From a virus: a stretch of 27,357 nucleotides of DNA. Below are positions 1 through 7,266 of the stretch, one piece after another. How positions within the stretch are numbered: the stretch's first letter is position 1; each line of letters opens with the position of its first letter. The notes under the pieces were generated by a model. The model was not told the DNA's origin. It searched no databases and was given only the letters and a program-made list of their open reading frames with translations. The stretch is from the IMG/VR virus record IMGVR_UViG_3300025828_000150, positions 1 to 27,357 of that record; one strand, 5' to 3'. A program made the translations under genes and the position numbers.

Positions 1-1
1 T

Positions 2-1321
2 AGAGAATTGCCAGAAACACCAGAAATAGAATCATTTGTTGAGAATTGTGATGGAGAAGACAATTCAATCAACGAATTTATGAGTATGGTAGATACATAT
101 ACCACAGTGTATGGAGTTGTGTGGGTTAGTTGTATAAAGCCAGCGGGCAGTGATGTGCCACGTTGGAGAATGCACACACCATTAGACGTAACCAATTGGG
201 AATATGAATACACACCAAGCGGTGATTTAGAACTCAAACGCATTGTTATACGAACCAGCACAGATCCAGACGTAGAAATATATCAATACATTACCAAAGA
301 CAGCATCGACACAATTTTTGTGCCAATGGATGAAGACATAGACATCAACGTACCAGAGGGTGCTGTTTATGTCGAAGGTAATGAAAAAGAAGATAAAGGT
401 CTTTACAAGATTACCCAAGAGAATGAATTGGGTTACATTCCTGTAAGACCCGTTTATCAAAGCTCGAAGATATACAATGGCATAGGCCATACACCGATCT
501 TTGATATTGCTCAAATACAGAGAAGCATTTATTCTGATTATGGGGAAATTTATTCGAGTATTTCATATGGTGCTCACCCCGTCACGGTTTGTGATGAAAC
601 CACTTTACAGCAGAATAACTTTTCAGTTGGAGCAGAGCCTGGAAGTGTAATAACAGTGCAGTCAGGTCTCAACGGGCAACCTAATTATGTTTTCGAATTT
701 GTAGCACCACCCTTAGATTCAATTAGTGAATTGAGATCATTGGTAGAACAAAAAATCGAAAAGATGAATCAAGTGGCAATGGTGCGTAGTGATGAACTTA
801 TTCGTGCAAGCAGAAGCGGTGTGCAAATAGAACAGTATGACTCAAAGTTAGAAGCGTTTATCAGAAAGAAAGCAGTCAACTTGGAAAACGTAGAAGCACA
901 TCAATTGTGGCCAATGTGGTTTGACTGGATGGGATTACCAGTACCAGAAGATTTGTCAATCAGTTATAACAGATTGTACAGTCACAAAGGTGTTGAAAAC
1001 GAAATAAACGAATTACATAAATTGTTAGATGTATATGAAAGATTTACAGGCATGTTCACAAACATAGATGTTGTAGATGAATATGCCACAGAAGCACAAG
1101 CAGAAGCTCGTGCTAGAGAATTAGGTGGAACAGGCACACACAGCCACGAACAAGAAGATGGCACTGTGATTTATATGCCTTTCACCACACATGAAGAATT
1201 TGAATTACGACTGAGAATGGCAGGCTTACAAAGCAATGACATGACAGAAGAATTACAAGAAAAGATTAAGGATAGACTGTATCAACTTTTAGAAAGCAGT
1301 TACAGTGAAAATTCATTATAG
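2..1321 (+). CDS. Portal protein, 5' end missing
   Basis: Probable portal: the dodecameric ring at the head vertex through which DNA enters and leaves and on which the connector is built. The frame is open from base 2, so the N-terminus lies outside the window; the first in-frame start-like codon is TTG at 8, which is not a convincing start. About 440 residues are visible. The call rests on position (directly before scaffold and coat, with terminase at the other end of the window), size, and a mixed alpha/beta protein with a long helical C-terminal part (about residues 235-300) and an acidic C-terminus. No single catalytic motif exists for portals, so the family is inferred. If the sequence is circular, the reading frame continues from the partial ORF at 27227. 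The gene ends 71 bases before scaffold. Confidence 0.72.
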   Translation, partial: RELPETPEIESFVENCDGEDNSINEFMSMVDTYTTVYGVVWVSCIKPAGSDVPRWRMHTPLDVTNWEYEYTPSGDLELKRIVIRTSTDPDVEIYQYITKDSIDTIFVPMDEDIDINVPEGAVYVEGNEKEDKGLYKITQENELGYIPVRPVYQSSKIYNGIGHTPIFDIAQIQRSIYSDYGEIYSSISYGAHPVTVCDETTLQQNNFSVGAEPGSVITVQSGLNGQPNYVFEFVAPPLDSISELRSLVEQKIEKMNQVAMVRSDELIRASRSGVQIEQYDSKLEAFIRKKAVNLENVEAHQLWPMWFDWMGLPVPEDLSISYNRLYSHKGVENEINELHKLLDVYERFTGMFTNIDVVDEYATEAQAEARARELGGTGTHSHEQEDGTVIYMPFTTHEEFELRLRMAGLQSNDMTEELQEKIKDRLYQLLESSYSENSL

Positions 1322-1352
1322 GTAGGGTGTAACATAAGAAGTTGCACAATAT

Positions 1353-1360
1353 TATAAATT
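1353..1360 (+). promoter_or_regulatory. Possible late-promoter-like box (TATAAATT)
   Basis: TATAAATT followed by ACG and CATA lies in the 71-base gap between portal and scaffold. It resembles the CATAAATA boxes found in other gaps of this window, but differs at the last base and in spacing. It could raise expression of scaffold and coat. Weak on its own. Confidence 0.25.
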
Positions 1361-1392
1361 ACGCATACTTCAGCGATTAATAGGAGATAAAA

Positions 1393-2247
1393 ATGGAACA
1401 AGCAGTCCAAGATACGGCAGTGCAGTCCGACAATACAGCACCGGTAACAGATTCCGCACAACCTGTTGACAATAATGTCGCAGAACTACAATCTGATAAA
1501 AGCACAACACCAAGTGTTGAGATGCGAGAAGGTAAAATGTTTGTTGATGGTCAAAGGGTATATACCAGAGACGACACAAACAAAATTGCCAGCAATGCTA
1601 GAAGAGAAGCAGAAAGTCGTTTTTTAAATGAACTTAATGTGGACAGTCTAGACAGTGTTAAAAGTGTTGTTCAAACACTACAGGACACAACGCCTAGCGA
1701 AGAAGGCAGTAGCCTCAATGTTAATGCATTGAGAGACGCAGTCAAGAAACGTGAAGCAACTGTAGAAGAACTAACAGCACAAGTAAACAGTCTCAAAACA
1801 GATTTGTTGTTGAAAGACCATATGAGTAACTTGCAATCAGCAATGCCAGGTAACTGGAATGCAGAACAGAAAAATGCAGTAGTCAAGTTGATGAAAGCAG
1901 ATGGCATGTTGGCAGTAGAAGGTGACACTTTTGCTATTAGACATGGCAACGAATTTTTAACAACTGATGGTGAAACACCAGACTATGCAAAAGCAGTAGA
2001 AGTTGTAGGTAAAAGTCTAGGTTTAACTTTCGGCAAGAAGGGTGTTGATTTACAGTATGGCGAAACATCAGCAGACGTCAAAGGCTCAGGTAATAAAGCC
2101 TTAGATGACAGCAGATTAAATAGCGATGCTGAATACAGAAGAGCGTATTTTGCAATACGACAAAACAGTCCTCAATTATCCAGAGGCTCTATAACCGATG
2201 CAATGGTTAAAAAGACAATGGAAAAATCAAGGGCTAAATTTAGTTAA
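1393..2247 (+). CDS. Capsid scaffolding protein
   Basis: Probable internal scaffold that guides coat assembly and leaves, or is degraded, before packaging. 284 aa. The N-terminal 45 residues are low-complexity, rich in Asp, Gln, Thr and Val. Residues about 112-145 are a predicted coiled coil (heptad-like LRDAVKKREATVEELTAQV). The C-terminus is basic (VKKTMEKSRAKFS), as expected for coat binding in scaffolds. It sits directly upstream of the major capsid gene, the usual place for a scaffold. A clear Shine-Dalgarno, AGGAGA, precedes ATG 1393. No serine-protease motif was seen, so a prohead protease fusion is not supported. The family is assigned from layout and composition rather than from a signature. 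Confidence 0.7.
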   Translation: MEQAVQDTAVQSDNTAPVTDSAQPVDNNVAELQSDKSTTPSVEMREGKMFVDGQRVYTRDDTNKIASNARREAESRFLNELNVDSLDSVKSVVQTLQDTTPSEEGSSLNVNALRDAVKKREATVEELTAQVNSLKTDLLLKDHMSNLQSAMPGNWNAEQKNAVVKLMKADGMLAVEGDTFAIRHGNEFLTTDGETPDYAKAVEVVGKSLGLTFGKKGVDLQYGETSADVKGSGNKALDDSRLNSDAEYRRAYFAIRQNSPQLSRGSITDAMVKKTMEKSRAKFS

Positions 2248-2274
2248 AAAATAGTCAACAAATAGGAGAATATA

Positions 2275-3171
2275 ATGGCTACAACAAGTACAGGAATTGC
2301 TGAGTTATATTCTGATATCGTAGCGGATTTGGTGCCATACTACATGGACGCTGTTCTGCTCCCTAACCAGAATATCATAGTAAATTCATTACAAATCAGT
2401 GGCGAAGCCGGGGATACTGTAAAATTCCCATTAACAAATGCGTATGTAAACGCAGGCACAGTAGGCGAAGGTAATTCTATCGCATCTACAGGTGCTGTTT
2501 CAGACTTTGACCCAACATCAGTTAGCATCACAGTTGCTAAAAGAGGTGTTGCAACAGACGTAACCGAAGAAGCATTAGAAGACGGCGGCTTAGCAGTTGT
2601 TAGAAATGCTGTTTTAACAAGACTTGCAGGCGGTTTAGCACAAGCAACTGACATCGCTGGTTTAGCACAAGCAAAAACAGGTGCTACATTGGCTGATACA
2701 GGTGAAGGCTCTTCAGCGAATACTCACACAACTAACTTTGTAATGTCTCCAGAAGCATTAGGTTTTGCTTCAAAGAGAGAGCCATCAGTTAGAATGTGGT
2801 ACGATGTCGATTTAGACAAGCACCTATTCAGAGGTTCTGTGAGAAATGGTTTTATCACTTTACGTGGTAACTTCATTAACCCAGTTACAGCAAACACTTC
2901 AATTGGTAGTGCTACTGCTAACATCACAGCGATTGCTAAAGCGGTTTCACAACTTAGACAACAAAATGCACCAGTTGGTTCTGATGGCATGTATGTTTCA
3001 ATTATCGACCCAGCATTAGAATTTGCTATCAACGAGCAAGTATCTTTAGCAGGTGGTCAAGCAATTGGTTCATTGAGTGACATCGGTAACAGAGCGTTAA
3101 TGCAAGGTCTAGTAGGCCAGGCAGCAGGTGTGATGTTCTTTAGAAGTAACAACTTACCAGACGCATCTTAA
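2275..3171 (+). CDS. Major capsid protein, HK97-like fold
   Basis: Probable coat subunit. 298 aa, typical for small HK97-fold coat proteins without an N-terminal delta domain. The protein is rich in Ala, Gly, Thr and Val, with a central SVRNGFITLRGNF stretch and a C-terminal GQAAGVMFFRSNNLP strand resembling the end of many phage coat proteins. It follows scaffold by 27 bases and has a strong ribosome site (TAGGAGAATATA before ATG 2275), fitting the most abundant virion protein. The first 12 residues (MATTSTGIAELY) resemble the N-terminus of a 44-aa protein encoded at 20614. Assignment rests on position, size and composition. Confidence 0.82.
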   Translation: MATTSTGIAELYSDIVADLVPYYMDAVLLPNQNIIVNSLQISGEAGDTVKFPLTNAYVNAGTVGEGNSIASTGAVSDFDPTSVSITVAKRGVATDVTEEALEDGGLAVVRNAVLTRLAGGLAQATDIAGLAQAKTGATLADTGEGSSANTHTTNFVMSPEALGFASKREPSVRMWYDVDLDKHLFRGSVRNGFITLRGNFINPVTANTSIGSATANITAIAKAVSQLRQQNAPVGSDGMYVSIIDPALEFAINEQVSLAGGQAIGSLSDIGNRALMQGLVGQAAGVMFFRSNNLPDAS

Positions 3172-3187
3172 GGAATAGGGGAAGATC

Positions 3188-3766
3188 ATGGCATTTATAG
3201 TTGATGGCGGTGGCAATGTTTTATCATTTGCTGAATATACCGATGTGCTACAAAAAGACCAACGTTTGTTAGAAGCAAATGAATTAGCAATTCCAGCAGA
3301 GTCAGGCTTTGCTGATGTTAGTGATTTTGTGGAAGACATGTTGGAAAAAAGCACCAACAGAATTCTGTTGAAAATGAAGGCATCAACTTGGTGGCAATCT
3401 TACAATGCTTATGTGGGCAACACTATTAACGATCTAAGTAATCTGCCTAATGTAAATCCGAATCTTATTGATCCGGGTAATAAGTTAGGCAGAAGACAGC
3501 AGTTCACTGATATGTGTGTCTACTACTGTTTCAAAGAGTATCTACTTCCACTTATTGCAGACTTCTCTACTGAGGATTCTCCAGAAGTGCAAAAAATCAA
3601 ATACTATGAAGTCAAGTTCAATGACATTTATCATGAATTGATTCAAATGGCTGATTGGTATGATTATGATGCAGACGGAACAGTGCAAGCAGACGAGAAA
3701 GCAATCAGTTATTCGACTGCTAATCGTAGAACTAGACGTAGAAGAACTATTGTGAGCGTTAGATAA
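3188..3766 (+). CDS. Head-tail connector (adaptor) protein
   Basis: Probable adaptor that binds below the portal and starts the neck. 192 aa, mainly helical, with Trp pairs (STWWQSY, MADWYDYDADG), an acidic middle and a very basic C-terminus (NRRTRRRRTIVSVR). The position between major capsid and a tail-terminator-like gene, and the helix-rich sequence, match gp6/gp15-type adaptors by analogy; no family signature is certain. The stop overlaps the next start by one base (TAATG), so translation of the two is probably coupled. The ribosome site is AGGAATAGGGGAAG before ATG 3188. Confidence 0.55.
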   Translation: MAFIVDGGGNVLSFAEYTDVLQKDQRLLEANELAIPAESGFADVSDFVEDMLEKSTNRILLKMKASTWWQSYNAYVGNTINDLSNLPNVNPNLIDPGNKLGRRQQFTDMCVYYCFKEYLLPLIADFSTEDSPEVQKIKYYEVKFNDIYHELIQMADWYDYDADGTVQADEKAISYSTANRRTRRRRTIVSVR

Positions 3767-4158
3767 TGAGTAAAAGAACTGATTTAATCAGCCAAATTAC
3801 TACTAATATTGCAAGTTATACTGCGTTTAAGGTCAGCAGTGAATTGCCTTTTGAAAGTGGTGAGACACCTCTGTATGAGAAAAATATGAAGACTGTTTAT
3901 ATCGGTCAAGAAGATTTGGATGTTACAGAGTATGCTCCTACTTTCAGTGAGGATATTATGCAAACAGAAACAACTGTTAACGCATATTTGACTACAGATG
4001 CTAAGAATCAACCCAGTGATATAGACTCAGTTGTGGCTGGTATACTGGCGGCTAGAACAGGCGTTACAAACGTATTTGAACAAAGTTCGCAAGTAGAAAC
4101 AGAAATAACAGATGATTATATCACATACACTTTTGAATTTAATTTTACTAACCTTTAA
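3766..4158 (+). CDS. Tail terminator / neck protein, probable
   Basis: 130 aa. It lies between the connector and the tail tube, where siphoviruses encode a tail terminator that caps the tube and joins it to the head. The sequence alternates short helices and beta strands: an N-terminal helix (TDLISQITTNIASYTAF), a middle VNAYLTTDAK strand, a helix (DSVVAGILAAR) and a C-terminal strand pair (VETEITDDYITYTFEFNFTNL). That arrangement is compatible with the lambda gpU-like alpha/beta fold. The function is inferred from location and predicted topology. It is translationally coupled to the gene before it. Confidence 0.5.
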   Translation: MSKRTDLISQITTNIASYTAFKVSSELPFESGETPLYEKNMKTVYIGQEDLDVTEYAPTFSEDIMQTETTVNAYLTTDAKNQPSDIDSVVAGILAARTGVTNVFEQSSQVETEITDDYITYTFEFNFTNL

Positions 4159-4170
4159 AGGAGAAAACAA

Positions 4171-4656
4171 ATGGCAGTAATTAATACATCAGCAGGTAAC
4201 GAAGCCGTATTAAAATTATACGACATCGTTGGTGATGGTAACACCACTATTATTGACGCCAATGTTCTATCTATTCCTTTTATGCAAGACGTTACAGTTA
4301 ACAATGCAACTGGTACATTCAGATATAAAACACTTGACAGTGGATCTGAATCAGTTGTAACTACACCAGCAACTAACCAATTATCATTGAATGCAATCGT
4401 TGATGACGATGTGTTCTTTGGTGCGGCAGGTACTGGCGTTGTTGTTACAGATGGCTTATTCGGAACAAGTGGAAATAAAACCGAGATTGGTTTTAGAATC
4501 TACTTTGATGGAACTGACAGCGGTTCAAAATACCTCGAAGGAACAGGATTTATCAGTGGTCTAGCACCAACTGTAAACCCAGACGCTCCTCTATGGGTCA
4601 CTCCAGTCACTATTGAAGTGAACGGTGACTTTACTGAGGCCGCAGTAACACCTTAA
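4171..4656 (+). CDS. Major tail tube protein
   Basis: Probable subunit of the stacked hexameric tail tube. 161 aa, nearly all beta, rich in Gly, Thr, Val and Asp, starting MAVINTSAGNEAVLKLYDI and containing a YKTLDSGSE turn and a FRIYFDGTDSG strand. It follows the terminator-like gene after 12 bases with a strong ribosome site (AAAGGAGAAAAC), and is followed by the strongest intrinsic terminator of the late region, a common arrangement for this abundant protein. Size and layout fit the siphovirus tube family. There is no additional immunoglobulin-like C-terminal domain. Confidence 0.72.
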   Translation: MAVINTSAGNEAVLKLYDIVGDGNTTIIDANVLSIPFMQDVTVNNATGTFRYKTLDSGSESVVTTPATNQLSLNAIVDDDVFFGAAGTGVVVTDGLFGTSGNKTEIGFRIYFDGTDSGSKYLEGTGFISGLAPTVNPDAPLWVTPVTIEVNGDFTEAAVTP

Positions 4657-4676
4657 TTAGGTATTACCACAAGATC

Positions 4677-4705
4677 TACAGCAGGGTTCGCCCTGCTGTA
4701 TTTTT
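4677..4705 (+). terminator. Rho-independent terminator after tail tube gene
   Basis: TACAGCAGGG pairs perfectly with CCCTGCTGTA around a TTCG tetraloop, followed by TTTTT. The 10-bp stem, the very stable UUCG loop and the U-tract make this a textbook terminator. It probably limits read-through into the tail genes and stabilises the 3' end of the coat/tube message. Confidence 0.9.
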
Positions 4706-4716
4706 AAGGAGATTTT

Positions 4717-4983
4717 ATGAAACGTACATCATTAAACAGATATTACAAATGGTGTGAGACTGCAAAGAGCAGTGACAAATTTATTTGGGAAGGTGTTCCA
4801 TATTCTCGTAAAGAAATGGATAAAATTATCAAAGGTGATAGTGCGCCTGAAGTAAAACCAGCACCAAAACCAGAAGCACCAAAACCAGAACCAATTGTTG
4901 AAGAAACAATAAATATAGATATAGAGACAGACAATGAAGATATGGGAGAATCACTCGACGGAGGAGATCCTGAAGAGTATTGA
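4717..4983 (+). CDS. Unknown acidic 88-aa protein
   Basis: Not recognised. The first 40 residues form a small basic/aromatic domain (RYYKWCETAKSSDKFIWEG) followed by a proline-lysine linker (EVKPAPKPEAPKPEP) and a very acidic tail ending GDPEEY. It begins 12 bases after the terminator with a good ribosome site (AAGGAG). It lies between tail tube and the tail assembly chaperone, so a tail assembly role is possible, but nothing in the sequence proves it. Its last 50 bases overlap a second ORF in another frame (4934-5104). Confidence 0.65.
   Translation: MKRTSLNRYYKWCETAKSSDKFIWEGVPYSRKEMDKIIKGDSAPEVKPAPKPEAPKPEPIVEETINIDIETDNEDMGESLDGGDPEEY
4908..4915 (+). promoter_or_regulatory. Possible late-promoter-like box inside coding sequence
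   Basis: AATAAATA followed by four bases and TATA matches the spacing of the three CATAAATA boxes in gene gaps. It lies within the 88-aa gene, downstream of a strong terminator and upstream of the chaperone and tape measure genes. In AT-rich coding DNA such a match can easily be chance. Confidence 0.22.
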
Positions 4984-5104
4984 GCAAGAAATTGCCAAAG
5001 CACAAAATGAAATAAATTGTGCTAATAGAGATATAGAAAAAGCAAAAAAACGAATTGCATTCTCACTAACTGCAATTCATAACCTTAAGAAAAAAGATTT
5101 ATAG
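4934..5104 (+). CDS. Unknown small helical protein (56 aa)
   Basis: ATG 4934 opens a 56-residue frame that overlaps the end of the preceding gene and fills the otherwise empty space before the chaperone gene. The product is strongly helical and charged (EEILKSIEQEIAKAQNEI, then RDIEKAKKRIAF), like a short coiled coil, ending in KKKDL. No strong ribosome site is seen, so translation would depend on coupling to the upstream gene. Function unknown. It could also be an unexpressed frame, though its composition is protein-like and it ends 16 bases before the next start. Confidence 0.5.
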   Translation: MKIWENHSTEEILKSIEQEIAKAQNEINCANRDIEKAKKRIAFSLTAIHNLKKKDL

Positions 5105-5119
5105 TAAAGGAGATATACA

Positions 5120-5413
5120 GTGAACATTACAGAATTAGCAAAAGAACCCTCATTAGTTAAAATTACCCTAGACGACGAATTCGTTACTGAAAAATACGGT
5201 GACGCAATCGAATTTTGGGTATGGGATCGCCAGCCAATTGACAAGTATGTGCAAATGGCACAAGGCAATCAAGATGTGGGACAAGTGATGACAGTGGCCA
5301 AAGAAATGATATTAGATGAAAATGGCAAACCTGTTATCAGTGGCAAAGTAACATTGCCAGGTGACGTTGCATTTAGAGCACTTACAAAGGTGATTGAAAC
5401 CCTGGGAAAGTAA
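5120..5413 (+). CDS. Tail assembly chaperone, short form (gpG-like)
   Basis: Probable counterpart of lambda gpG, which binds the tape measure and recruits tail tube subunits during tail assembly. 97 aa, GTG start preceded by AAGGAGATATACA. An alpha/beta protein (SLVKITLDDEFVTEKYGDAIEFW) with a C-terminal helix (AFRALTKVIETLGK). The last codons read ctG GGA AAG taa, which contains the heptamer GGGAAAG used for -1 frameshifting in lambda G/T. A minority of ribosomes should slip and make a 180-residue G-T fusion ending at 5661. The identification comes from the slippery site plus the position just upstream of the tape measure region. Confidence 0.85.
   Translation: MNITELAKEPSLVKITLDDEFVTEKYGDAIEFWVWDRQPIDKYVQMAQGNQDVGQVMTVAKEMILDENGKPVISGKVTLPGDVAFRALTKVIETLGK
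5404..5410 (+). other. Programmed -1 ribosomal frameshift site G GGA AAG
   Basis: The heptamer is in the correct phase (X XXY YYZ) and is followed immediately by the zero-frame stop TAA at 5411. After a -1 slip the reading continues GTA AAC GAT without a stop to 5661. The heptamer is identical to the one known from the lambda G/T overlap. Confidence 0.9.
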
Positions 5414-5661
5414 ACGATCTTGCCTTTAGTGAAAAAGATCCTGTTCTAAACAGCGTTATACTTGTAGAAGCAATGGCTGAGCGTTATAAGATGTTGCCTA
5501 GTCAAATATTGAGAGAGGCAACCACAATAGATTTAATCTATTTTGACACAGCAATCAGTTATTACAACTACAAAAACAGCAAAGACAAAGGTAAGATACC
5601 TAAAAACAGTGTGAGTCAAGAAGATTTACAACGTAGAATGGAACAGGTTAAGAAGCAATGA
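5410..5661 (+). CDS. T domain of G-T tail chaperone fusion (by -1 frameshift)
   Basis: This 83-codon extension has no good start of its own; the first ATG in frame (5473) is internal. It is reached by a -1 shift at 5404-5410. The peptide runs VNDLAFSEKDPV, then VEAMAERYKMLPSQILREA, ending EQVKKQ. Residues such as MLPSQILREATT followed by a FDTAISYYNYKN helix are typical of gpT-like domains, which are thought to contact tail tube subunits. The stop overlaps the start of the next gene (ATGA at 5658). Confidence 0.82.
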   Translation, partial: VNDLAFSEKDPVLNSVILVEAMAERYKMLPSQILREATTIDLIYFDTAISYYNYKNSKDKGKIPKNSVSQEDLQRRMEQVKKQ

Positions 5662-5962
5662 GAATAGACACCAGCGAATTTGACAAGTTAATGAAAGAAC
5701 TAGAAAAAGTTCCCAGTGAAAGTGTCAAACAAGCAGGTGGTTATTTTAAAGGCATTACTCCTAAAAGAACAGGTAATGCTCGTAACAAAACAGTAACAAA
5801 TACAAAACAGTAACAAATGAAAGAAAGAGTAGGATAGAAGCCAATTATCCATATGCAGGTAGGCTGGATGAGGGCTACAGTAAACAAGCACCAAAAGGTA
5901 TGAGTGATCCTACAATTGATTATTTAGAAAACATAATCAATGATAAGGTTGGGAGACTATAG
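5658..5962 (+). pseudogene. HK97 gp10-like tail completion protein, frame broken by 17-bp duplication
   Basis: As written, the frame from ATG 5658 stops at 5813 after 51 codons, just inside the second copy of a 17-bp tandem repeat. Removing one copy joins it to a second frame ending at 5962 and yields a continuous protein of about 95 aa. The repaired sequence contains TPKRTGNARNKTV, then IEANYPYAGRLDEGYSKQAP and KGMSDPTI, the hallmark run of HK97 gp10 / tail completion proteins. That close fit across the joint argues that the intact gene is real and the extra copy is not functional. Start overlaps the chaperone stop; the repaired stop overlaps the tape measure GTG. Confidence 0.75.
5785..5818 (+). 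repeat. 17-bp exact tandem duplication
   Basis: ACAAAACAGTAACAAAT occurs at 5785-5801 and again at 5802-5818. The unit is not a multiple of three and breaks the gp10-like frame. Deleting one copy restores it. Confidence 0.97.
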
Positions 5963-7266
5963 TGGCTAAAAGTATAAAGGTTGTACTAGAGCTAGACGAT
6001 CGTAAATTTAAACAGGGCATGAAGAATGCCGATAGCTCTGTAAATAAATTTGAACAAAGTTCTAAAAGTGCTGGACTAGGTATTGGCTCGTTAGCGGCAG
6101 GCTTAGCCGCCGCAGGCACAGCCGCATTGGGTTTAGCAAGTGCTGTTAACGCCGCTAGAAGTGTTGAAGACTTAGGTATCACATTAGAAACACTGTATGG
6201 TGATGCTGAACAAGCCGCATTGGCATTGGAAATGGTCAAGAATGAAGCGGCCAGATTGCCTATTGCACTAAACGATATACAAAGTGGTGTACCAGCATTA
6301 GCACTTGTAGAAGAAAAGATGGGTGGCTTGGACAAAGCAATCCAGTTCACAGCAGGTGTAGCAAGTTCATTTGGCATGAGCTTCCAAGAAGCCGCAACCA
6401 ACGTTCAGCGTTCATTAAGTGCTGGTATTGGTGCCGCTGACTTATTCAGAGACAAAGGTGTTAAAGCATTCTTAGGATTCCAAGAAGGTGCTGAATACAC
6501 TGCTGAACAAACAGAGGAAATGTTCTTAGCGGCATTTGACAAAGTAACAGCCGCAAACGAAAAAGCCGCAGAGTCAATGACTGGACAAATGAGTATGGTA
6601 GGTGATGCTGTATTCCAAGTTCAAGAAGCACTGGGTGCCGCATTTAGTGAAAGCCTCAAAGAAGTACTCAAAGATTTCAACGCCGCATTCGCAGAAAACA
6701 AAGACAGAATATTAGAAGTAGCAAGTGCAATTGGTAGTGCATTGGGTGATGCATTGTCATTCTTAGTGGATAATATGAATATTATTATTCCTTTAATTAC
6801 AGCATTTGCCGCAGGATGGGCCGCAATCAAATTTGTTGCTATTGCACAAGGTATAATGGCAGTTAGAACAGCAGTGTTGGCAATGAACACTGCAATACTG
6901 GCAAATCCAATTGGTGCAGTGGCAGCCGCTATTGCCGCAGCCGCAGTTCTTATTATTACATATTGGGATGACATCAAAGCCGCAGGCGTTAGTGCATATC
7001 AAAACATTGAATTAGGTTGGACCAAGTTGTCATTATGGTTCTTGGAAGTGTTATCACCTATACTTAGTGGTATCAGAGACATGTTCCTTTCAATTGGGGA
7101 CACAGCACAAGCAACATGGGCAGGTATCAAAGCCGCCGCAACTGATGTGCTTAATCCTGTTGAAGCATTTAACGCCGCATTTGACGAAACCACGCCGCAT
7201 TTGACGAAACCATACTGGCATTGCAAGAAGGCAGAGGTGAAAGTGAAGTATTTGGCGGTAAAATAG
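5962..7266 (+). CDS. Tail tape measure protein, N-terminal part
   Basis: First part of the tape measure, which fixes tail length and is ejected with the DNA. GTG start at 5962 overlapping the previous stop. Residues 1-30 are charged. A Gly/Ala-rich hydrophobic segment follows (about 38-65), then a helical region typical of the family (SVEDLGITLETLYGDAEQAA; FQEAATNVQRSLSAGIGAAD). A long membrane-like stretch at about 272-335 has several hydrophobic helices (NIIIPLITAFAAGW ... AAVLIITYWDDIKAAG). True homology ends near residue 410: the second copy of a 20-bp duplication shifts the frame and the last 18 or so residues are spurious. Removing one copy joins this frame to the downstream part, giving one gene 5962-8687 of about 901 aa. 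Confidence 0.88.
   Translation: MAKSIKVVLELDDRKFKQGMKNADSSVNKFEQSSKSAGLGIGSLAAGLAAAGTAALGLASAVNAARSVEDLGITLETLYGDAEQAALALEMVKNEAARLPIALNDIQSGVPALALVEEKMGGLDKAIQFTAGVASSFGMSFQEAATNVQRSLSAGIGAADLFRDKGVKAFLGFQEGAEYTAEQTEEMFLAAFDKVTAANEKAAESMTGQMSMVGDAVFQVQEALGAAFSESLKEVLKDFNAAFAENKDRILEVASAIGSALGDALSFLVDNMNIIIPLITAFAAGWAAIKFVAIAQGIMAVRTAVLAMNTAILANPIGAVAAAIAAAAVLIITYWDDIKAAGVSAYQNIELGWTKLSLWFLEVLSPILSGIRDMFLSIGDTAQATWAGIKAAATDVLNPVEAFNAAFDETTPHLTKPYWHCKKAEVKVKYLAVK
7172..7211 (+). repeat. 20-bp exact tandem duplication in tape measure gene
   Basis: ACGCCGCATTTGACGAAACC is present at 7172-7191 and 7192-7211. The 20-base insertion shifts the frame. With one copy removed the N- and C-terminal tape measure frames fuse as NAAFDETILALQEGRGE. 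Confidence 0.97.

Noticed and set aside
4934-4983. Programmed frameshift joining the 88-aa and 56-aa ORFs
   Set aside because: No slippery heptamer in the overlap; an independent small start at 4934 is enough.
6621-6977. Long minus-strand ORFs opposite tape measure, coat and fibre genes
   Set aside because: They mirror the codon bias of the plus-strand genes, have no ribosome sites and encode low-complexity peptides.
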